In this document: positions 7,649 through 11,917 of the stretch, piece by piece
Position numbering within the stretch: the stretch's first letter is position 1
Layout of the letters: every line of letters begins with the position of its first letter
Source: Bacteroidales bacterium
GTDB taxonomy: Bacteria > Bacteroidota > Bacteroidia > Bacteroidales > UBA4181
Reading direction: 5' to 3'
DNA length: 11,917 nucleotides
Assembly: GCA_031259205.1 (NCBI GenBank)
Contig: JAIRLS010000129.1
Location: 1 to 11,917, forward strand
The notes under the pieces: model-generated
Databases searched by the model: none
What the model saw: the letters and a program-made list of their open reading frames with translations, nothing else
What the model was told of the DNA's origin: nothing
Translations under genes and position numbers: made by a program

Positions 7649-7876
7649 AGTTAATTCTTTTTTGAGGCGCTATGAAAAACAATTCTTCTGCCCTCCACGA
7701 ATACACGAATGTAGAGACGCACGGCGTGCGCCTGAATGTAGAGACGCACGGCGTGCGTCTAAATCCGCTTTGGAGAATGCGGAACGTCCTGAAAGGATTT
7801 TTAAGAGGGAGAGGAAGAAAGCAGAAAACAAACCACCGATGGAACAGTCCGTTGACCCATAGCGTCTCAAAATAAG
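7649..7876 (-). repeat. Palindrome-array repeat element, copy C (inverted)
   Basis: About 228 bp, in the opposite orientation to copies A and B, between the divergent lipoprotein and plsC genes; it fills most of that 431-base gap. Terminal inverted repeats are GAGGCGCTATG at 7664-7674 and CATAGCGTCTC at 7858-7868, extending outwards into T- and A-rich runs. It holds two 17-bp palindromes at 7716-7732 and 7743-7759, 27 bases apart. The block at 7764-7796 matches 211-242 of copy A, and the block near 7825-7857 matches the left part of copy B, so C links the two other copies. No target duplication is obvious at its edges. Confidence 0.85.
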
Positions 7877-7930
7877 ATGTAGCCAAAAACAAAAAAAACG
7901 GTCATCGTCGTAATGTTCGTATATTTTTTT

Positions 7931-7938
7931 TACCTTTG
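7931..7938 (+). promoter_or_regulatory. Putative -7 element of the plsC promoter
   Basis: TACCTTTG matches TAnnTTTG exactly. The expected -33 position (about 7907-7910, GTCG) is a poor match to TTTG. A start of transcription near 7943 would exclude the upstream in-frame ATG at 7913 and support ATG 7958 as the plsC start. Confidence 0.5.
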
Positions 7939-7957
7939 TCGCAAATCTCATATTCAG

Positions 7958-8692
7958 ATGAAAATCATCACGCTACTATGCTCTATCTACCTGATAGTAC
8001 TGGTTTTGGCAAGTTCGCTGGCCTTTCTGCCGGTGGCCGCTGTTTTGCGCGTTGCCACAGGATGGTATGACGGGCAATTGAAAATCCTGCATTTGTTTTC
8101 CTGCTTTTGGGCTTCGTGCTATACATGGCTCAATCCGCTGTGGAGCGTCCGCATTACCGGACGGCAGCATATCGACGGAAGAAAAGCCTGCGTGATGGTG
8201 AGCAATCACCAGTCTATTGTGGATATATTGGTGATTTACCGCATTTTCAAACATTTCAAATGGGTGGGGAAGGCGTCGCTGTTCAATGTTCCGATCATCG
8301 GATGGAATATGTACCTGAACCGTTATGTCAAAGTTGAACGCACCCGCATTTCGAGTCAGCGGAAAATGCTTCGCCGGTGCGAGGCGAATATCCGCAACGG
8401 CAATTCCATCATGATTTTTCCCGAAGGCACCCGTTCTTCCGGCAGACAAATGAGGGATTTCAAAGACGGCGCTTTCATGATAGCCGTCCGGCAAGAGGCG
8501 GATATCATCCCGATGGTGATAGACGGCACTGCCCAAACGGTGCAGGGAAAGTTTCCATTCGCCTTTCAGCGGATACGCCTGCATATCCTGCCGGCTATTC
8601 CCTTCGAACACCTCCGGAACATGAGCGTATCGGAGGTCAGCCGGCTCGTTCGCCAAATCATGTCGGACGAATTACAACACATGCGTTCATGA
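7958..8692 (+). CDS. plsC: 1-acyl-sn-glycerol-3-phosphate acyltransferase
   Basis: A 244-residue membrane-associated acyltransferase of the PlsC/LPLAT family, which transfers an acyl chain to lysophosphatidic acid to give phosphatidic acid in phospholipid synthesis. The first ~30 residues (IITLLCSIYLIVLVLASSLAF) are a hydrophobic anchor. The NHxxxxD motif is SNHQSIVD, with catalytic H84 and D89. The substrate-binding motif FPEGTRSS lies at about 154-161. Block III (VPIIGWNMYLNR) and block IV (IPMVIDGT) are also present. I chose ATG 7958 because the in-frame ATG at 7913 lies upstream of the -7 element at 7931-7938, and its extra residues (MFVYFFYLCRKSHIQ) look untranslated. It is monocistronic as far as visible: groES begins 135 bases later behind its own control region. 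Substrate preference (acyl-ACP or acyl-CoA) cannot be read from the sequence. Confidence 0.88.
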   Translation: MKIITLLCSIYLIVLVLASSLAFLPVAAVLRVATGWYDGQLKILHLFSCFWASCYTWLNPLWSVRITGRQHIDGRKACVMVSNHQSIVDILVIYRIFKHFKWVGKASLFNVPIIGWNMYLNRYVKVERTRISSQRKMLRRCEANIRNGNSIMIFPEGTRSSGRQMRDFKDGAFMIAVRQEADIIPMVIDGTAQTVQGKFPFAFQRIRLHILPAIPFEHLRNMSVSEVSRLVRQIMSDELQHMRS

Positions 8693-8706
8693 CCCGACTG
8701 CCAAAA

Positions 8707-8738
8707 TGCCATTGACTGCGAAAAAATGGCAGATTTTT
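8707..8738 (+). terminator. Weak terminator-like stem-loop after plsC
   Basis: TGCCATT (8707-8713) and AATGGCA (8725-8731) form perfect 7-bp arms around an 11-base loop, followed by GATTTTT. The stem is short and its right arm is shared with the inverted repeat at 8727-8755, so it could be an attenuator or operator instead of a terminator. Confidence 0.35.
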
Positions 8739-8755
8739 CAAACCGAAATCTGACA
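8727..8755. promoter_or_regulatory. Inverted repeat upstream of groES (possible operator or activator site)
   Basis: TGGCAGATTT (8727-8736) and AAATCTGACA (8746-8755) are inverted copies with 9 of 10 positions matching, separated by exactly 9 bases. This geometry recalls the CIRCE operator of groE operons, but the sequence is not CIRCE (TTAGCACTC/GAGTGCTAA). AAATCTG occurs again at 8772-8778. The regulator is unknown. Confidence 0.5.
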
Positions 8756-8762
8756 AATACGG

Positions 8763-8780
8763 TTTGGCACAAAATCTGTA
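8763..8780 (+). promoter_or_regulatory. Sigma-54-like -24/-12 sequence upstream of groES
   Basis: TTTGGCAC (8763-8770) matches the sigma-54 -24 element. GG at 8766-8767 is followed after exactly 10 bases by GT at 8778-8779, where the consensus has GC. No TTTG/TAnnTTTG pair is found in the groES leader. A palindrome 8-36 bases upstream could bind an activator, although sigma-54 enhancers usually lie farther away. Confidence 0.35.
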
Positions 8781-8827
8781 TGCTATGAACACAAATTGAT
8801 TGTTTAACTTTTTAAAAATAAATAAAA

Positions 8828-9106
8828 ATGGCAAATGTAAAAATTAAACCATTGTCAGACAGAGTTCTGATACAACCGGTGGAGGCCGAATCAAAAACCG
8901 CCAGCGGATTGATTATTCCGGATACCGCAAAAGAGAAACCTCAAAAAGGTACGGTAGTTGCAGTAGGTCCCGGTACGAAGGATGAAAGTATGCAGGTGAA
9001 AGTAGATGATGTAGTGCTCTACGGAAAATATTCCGGCAGCGAGTTGAACATCGACGGTACGGATTACCTGATCATGCGGCAATCCGACATATTAGCAGTT
9101 ATTTAA
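8828..9106 (+). CDS. groES: Co-chaperonin GroES (Cpn10)
   Basis: A 92-residue GroES, the heptameric lid of the GroEL chamber, in the cytoplasm. The start VKIKPLSDRVLI is typical. The mobile loop that contacts GroEL is at about 16-30 (ESKTASGLIIPD), followed by the conserved GTVVAVGPG. The C-terminal YLIMRQSDILAVI is also usual. The length is normal for the bacterial protein. The ATG at 8828 follows an A-rich leader (AAATAAATAAAAATG) without a Shine-Dalgarno site, as is common in Bacteroidetes. groEL begins 40 bases after the stop codon on the same strand, so the two form the standard operon. The control region at 8707-8780 belongs to this operon. Confidence 0.97.
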   Translation: MANVKIKPLSDRVLIQPVEAESKTASGLIIPDTAKEKPQKGTVVAVGPGTKDESMQVKVDDVVLYGKYSGSELNIDGTDYLIMRQSDILAVI

Positions 9107-9146
9107 TTTTATAAATTTAGTTTTAAACGTAAAAATTCAAGAGAAA

Positions 9147-10781
9147 ATGGCAAAAGAAATCAAATTTAACATTGAAGCCCGTGACGCGCTGAAAAAGGGC
9201 GTGGATCAACTGGCGAATGCAGTGAAAGTAACCTTGGGGCCCAAAGGTCGCAACGTGGTTATCGACAAGAAATTCGGTGCGCCGCAAATTACTAAGGACG
9301 GCGTTACGGTGGCCAAGGAAATTGAGTTGTCCAACAAGATTGAAAATCTGGGCGCTCAGATGGTAAAAGAAGTAGCCTCGAAAACCAACGACGACGCAGG
9401 CGACGGAACCACCACCGCCACCGTGCTGGTACAGTCGCTGGCTACGGTAGGGCTGAAAAACGTAACGGCAGGCGCCAATCCCATGGACCTGAAACGCGGT
9501 ATCGACAAGGCCGTCGTTAAAGTAACCGGAAACCTGAAGGAACAGTCGCAGTCGATAGGCGATGACCTGAAGAAAATAGAGCAGGTGGCCAGCGTATCGG
9601 CCAACAACGATCCTGAAATAGGAAAACTGATTGCCGAAGCCATGGAGAAAGTGAAAAAAGAAGGCGTGATCACCGTTGAAGAGGCCAAAACCACCGAAAC
9701 GTGCGTGGACGTGGTAGAAGGGATGCAGTTCGACCGCGGTTATATCTCCGCTTATTTCGTTACCGATACCGAAAAGATGGAATGTACGCTCGAAAATCCC
9801 CTCATCCTGATTCACGACAAGAAGATTTCCACTATGAAGGAATTTCTTCCGATCCTCGAAGCCACCCTGCAATCAGGGAAACCCTTGCTGATTATCGCCG
9901 AAGATGTGGACGGAGAAGCCATTTCCACGCTGGTAGTGAACAAGTTGAGAGGCTCGTTGCGCATCGCTGCCGTTAAAGCTCCCGGATTCGGCGACCGGCG
10001 CAAGGAAATGCTCGAAGACATCGCCATCCTGACCGGCGGAACGGTGATTACCGAAGAAAAAGGCCTGAAACTGGAAAATGCCACGCTCGACTTGCTGGGC
10101 AAAGCCGACAAAGTTACCATCAACAAGGACAACACCACCATCGTCAACGGAGCCGGCGCCAAAAAGCAAATCGAAGCCCGCATCGCCCAGATCAAGGCGC
10201 AAATGGAAAACACCACTTCCGACTACGACAAGGAAAAATTGCAGGAACGGCTGGCTAAATTAGCCGGAGGCGTTGCCGTGCTGCACATCGGAGCCGCCAC
10301 CGAAGTGGAAATGAAAGAAAAGAAAGATCGCGTAAACGACGCCTTGAGCGCAACCCGCGCAGCCGTCGAAGAAGGCATCATTCCGGGAGGAGGCGTAGCT
10401 TATATCCGCGCCATCCAGTCGCTGGAAAACCTGAAAGGCGACAACGAAGACGAAACCACAGGTATCGCCATCGTGCGCCGCGCACTGGAAGAACCGCTCC
10501 GTCAAATCGTTGAAAATGCAGGACTGGACGGCGCCGTAGTCGTACAAAAAGTGCGCGAGGGCAAAGACGACTTCGGTTACAACGCACGTACCGACGTCTA
10601 CGAAAACCTGCTGGCAGCCGGCGTCATCGACCCGACCAAAGTAGCGAGGGTAGCGCTGGAAAATGCCGCTTCCATTGCCGGCATGTTCCTCACCACCGAA
10701 TGTGTGCTGGCCGAAAAAGAAGAAGAGAAAACTCCCGCCATGCCGAATCCCGGAATGGGCGGAATGGGCGGAATGATGTAA
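9147..10781 (+). CDS. groEL: Chaperonin GroEL (Cpn60)
   Basis: A 544-residue GroEL, the ATP-driven tetradecameric folding chamber of the cytoplasm. The ATP-binding motif GDGTTTATV is at residues 85-93 (with D86), and the second nucleotide-site Asp is D398 in RVNDALSATRAAVEEG. The Cpn60 signature AAVEEGIIPGGG spans about 405-416. The equatorial, intermediate and apical segments are all present in order, with the apical domain at about 190-375. The protein ends in a short Gly-Met tail (NPGMGGMGGMM), typical of bacterial GroEL. No frameshift or missing catalytic residue is seen. A strong terminator follows 23 bases after the stop codon. The downstream 1.1 kb contains only repeats, so the operon is groES-groEL alone. 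Confidence 0.98.
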   Translation: MAKEIKFNIEARDALKKGVDQLANAVKVTLGPKGRNVVIDKKFGAPQITKDGVTVAKEIELSNKIENLGAQMVKEVASKTNDDAGDGTTTATVLVQSLATVGLKNVTAGANPMDLKRGIDKAVVKVTGNLKEQSQSIGDDLKKIEQVASVSANNDPEIGKLIAEAMEKVKKEGVITVEEAKTTETCVDVVEGMQFDRGYISAYFVTDTEKMECTLENPLILIHDKKISTMKEFLPILEATLQSGKPLLIIAEDVDGEAISTLVVNKLRGSLRIAAVKAPGFGDRRKEMLEDIAILTGGTVITEEKGLKLENATLDLLGKADKVTINKDNTTIVNGAGAKKQIEARIAQIKAQMENTTSDYDKEKLQERLAKLAGGVAVLHIGAATEVEMKEKKDRVNDALSATRAAVEEGIIPGGGVAYIRAIQSLENLKGDNEDETTGIAIVRRALEEPLRQIVENAGLDGAVVVQKVREGKDDFGYNARTDVYENLLAAGVIDPTKVARVALENAASIAGMFLTTECVLAEKEEEKTPAMPNPGMGGMGGMM

Positions 10782-10804
10782 TCACCCGCCGCTGATTGTG
10801 TTTA

Positions 10805-10843
10805 AACTCCCGAATGAAATCATTGATTCGGGAGTTTTTTTTT
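10805..10843 (+). terminator. Rho-independent terminator of groES-groEL
   Basis: AACTCCCGAAT (10805-10815) and ATTCGGGAGTT (10826-10836) are perfect 11-bp arms around a 10-base loop, and the right arm runs into a stretch of nine T (10835-10843). Confidence 0.95.
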
Positions 10844-11169
10844 GAAAAAAACAGGGCTGAATCTAAATTTTACCGGACAAAACAACCTTAGTAGCAAATG
10901 GCATCGCACACACACATTTATTACCTTATTGTTCCGTTGCGTGAAACTTCGTGTCCTTTGTGGTTAAAAAAAAAACACTAAGTCGCGGAAGTCAACGCGG
11001 GTAGTTTTCCGGTCGGAAAATAAAACCTTATCTCTACCTTATTAAAAAAACAAAACAACCTTAGTAGCAAATGGCGTCGCACACACACATTTATTACCTT
11101 ATTGTTCCGTTGCGTGAAACTTCGTGTCCTTTGTGGTTAAAAAAAACCACGAAGTCGCGGAAGTCAACG

Positions 11170-11325
11170 GATTAATTCGCCGTAGGCGATACCTATCAAT
11201 AGAAAACGAATCATACACGCCCCGTAGATGGTCCGTAGGACATTCACGGTATATGTCCTGACGGACAAAATCGTTCATCTTCATGGTATTCTATGGATAT
11301 GCAAGCCGTAAACGGCTATTCTTTG
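11170..11325. other. 156-bp insertion within the second tandem unit
   Basis: Unit 1 passes directly from GTCAACG into CGGGTAG, whereas unit 2 has about 156 extra bases at the same junction. The insert contains three hairpins: TCGCC-GTA-GGCGA near 11177-11189, a longer one at 11231-11266, and AGCCGT-AA-ACGGCT at 11304-11317. It also has TATCAATAGAAAA at 11194-11206. It has no clear terminal repeats and no reading frame of note. Alternatively, unit 1 lost this segment. Confidence 0.75.
11231..11266. repeat. Stable stem-loop inside the insertion
   Basis: GTCCGTAGGACA (11231-11242) pairs with TGTCCTGACGGAC (11254-11266) in 11 base pairs with a small internal bulge, around an 11-base loop. There is no T-run after it, so it is not a standard terminator. 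Confidence 0.7.
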
Positions 11326-11556
11326 CGGGTAGTTTTCCGGTCGGAAAATAAAACCTTATCTCTACCTTATTAAAAAAACAAAACAACCTTAGTAGCAAAT
11401 GGCGTCGCACACACACATTTATTACCTTATTGTTCCGTTGTTTTGTTCCGGAAAAACGTTTCGGAAAAAAGATGTAGCCCCCTTTCCATACAATTCCCAA
11501 GTAAAACCTTCTTTTTTTGAAATACCTGCGTAATTACAAAAAAATTGTTTTATGCG

Positions 11557-11588
11557 TTTGGAAAACTCACGCTTTTCATGTAGTTTTA
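11557..11588 (+). promoter_or_regulatory. Orphan Bacteroidetes-type promoter
   Basis: TTTG (11557-11560), exactly 20 bases, then TAGTTTTA (11581-11588): a near-perfect match that differs from TAnnTTTG only at the last base. The 41 bases around it (11548-11588) match the lipoprotein promoter at 7542-7582 in inverted orientation at 35 positions. It points right into a hairpin-rich stretch with no clear gene before the window ends. Confidence 0.65.
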
Positions 11589-11642
11589 CACCCAAAATCG
11601 GACATATACTTTATGCAGTAAAAATACATGGCTATTGGCTTC

Positions 11643-11725
11643 GATTCCCCGTAAGGGAATCATATCAATAGAAAATGTGCATCCCCCCTCCCGATTCCCC
11701 GCAGGCGAACCGGAACGAAACGGAG
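11643..11725. repeat. Hairpin cluster resembling the 11170-11325 insertion
   Basis: GATTCCC-CGTAA-GGGAATC (11643-11661) is a perfect 7-bp hairpin followed after two bases by TATCAATAGAAAA (11663-11675), the same arrangement as at 11177-11206. A second, degenerate hairpin (TTCCCC-GCA-GGCGAA) follows at about 11695-11709. The remainder to 11917 holds no supported gene. Confidence 0.6.
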
Positions 11726-11917
11726 TTCGGTGCAACCCATCGCAAAATCATACCGCATCATGTATATTTCTCATATGATGACCAAGGATAGTTTAAATAG
11801 TTAAGGTAGAAATTAAGATGCATTTAACGAAGGTAAATATGAATCGGAACAGTTGCCTGTCTTCGATTTCCGAAGGAAACAGCGTTTTTGATAATATATG
11901 CTTATTGGTTATGTGTG

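Larger units (their letters stand above)
10878..11440. repeat. Tandem repeat region downstream of groEL (173-bp period)
   Basis: A 62-base block starting CAAAACAACCTTAGTAGC occurs at 10878-10939, 11051-11112 and 11379-11440. The first two copies are each followed by a block containing CTTCGTGTCCTTTGTGGTT (10940-10996 and 11113-11169). A 54-base block starting GCGGGTAGTTTTCCGG lies at 10997-11050 and 11325-11378. Unit 1 is therefore 173 bp (10878-11050), unit 2 is 328 bp because of an insertion, and unit 3 is only the first 62 bases. The 116 bases 10997-11112 and 11325-11440 appear identical. Inside are short palindromes: TTTTCCGGTCGGAAAA, and GTGGTT...AACCAC in the second copy. No gene is supported here. 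Confidence 0.92.

Noticed and set aside
7672..7875. A 67-codon frame in copy C beginning MKNNSSALHEYTN
   Set aside because: It begins inside the terminal repeat and covers the palindrome units; the corresponding frame is broken in copy B. Best explained as repeat DNA.
7913..7957. Longer plsC start at ATG 7913
   Set aside because: The extra 15 codons overlap the -7 promoter element TACCTTTG (7931-7938) and do not resemble the N-terminus of the family.
8727..8755. CIRCE element (HrcA operator) before groES
   Set aside because: The 9-base spacing fits, but the arms do not resemble TTAGCACTC/GAGTGCTAA, so it is reported only as an unassigned inverted repeat.
11099..11500. Two minus-strand frames of 61 and 69 codons
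   Set aside because: They lie across the tandem repeats and the insertion, use repeat-derived sequence, and show no protein-like signature.
11818..11917. Possible start of a gene (MHLTKVNMNRNSCLSS...) running off the right edge
   Set aside because: Thirty-three open codons are too few to judge, the peptide resembles nothing I know, and no promoter is close by. Kept only as a remark in the orphan-promoter finding.

Overview
The window looks like a chromosomal segment of an anaerobic Bacteroidetes, most likely order Bacteroidales. The grounds are: several promoters fit the Bacteroidetes form (TTTG, about 20 bases, TAnnTTTG); start codons are preceded by A-rich sequence rather than Shine-Dalgarno sites; a secreted GH2 beta-galactosidase follows a lipoprotein gene; and GroEL ends in a GMGGMGGMM tail. 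Species cannot be named from the sequence alone.

Layout, left to right. Positions 1-177 hold the 3' end of an unrecognised, AT-rich gene. Positions 180-463 hold a repeat element (copy A) with an array of 27-bp palindromic units. A strong promoter then leads, with almost no leader, into pdxB (erythronate-4-phosphate dehydrogenase), closely followed by gnd (6-phosphogluconate dehydrogenase). A second element (copy B) and a terminator fill the convergent gap before a leftward pair: an unknown lipoprotein gene (6789-7526) followed by a periplasmic GH2 beta-galactosidase (3642-6746). A third element (copy C, inverted) fills the gap between the lipoprotein gene and the rightward acyltransferase plsC. 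Next come groES-groEL, preceded by nested inverted repeats and a -24/-12-like sequence, and followed by a strong terminator. The last 1.1 kb (10782-11917) has no supported gene. It holds a 173-bp tandem repeat with an internal insertion, several short hairpins, and an orphan promoter whose sequence closely matches the lipoprotein promoter.

Functionally the genes are mostly housekeeping: vitamin B6 synthesis, pentose phosphate NADPH supply, phospholipid synthesis and protein folding, plus one glycan-degrading pair. The unusual content is intergenic. The three elements share terminal inverted repeats built on TTTTTTGAGGCGCTATG and carry variable numbers of 17-bp palindromes. The palindrome arms differ in sequence between units but mostly stay complementary. 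This is the best candidate here for an undescribed element family. It resembles a MITE or REP-like non-autonomous element, and no transposase is visible in the window.
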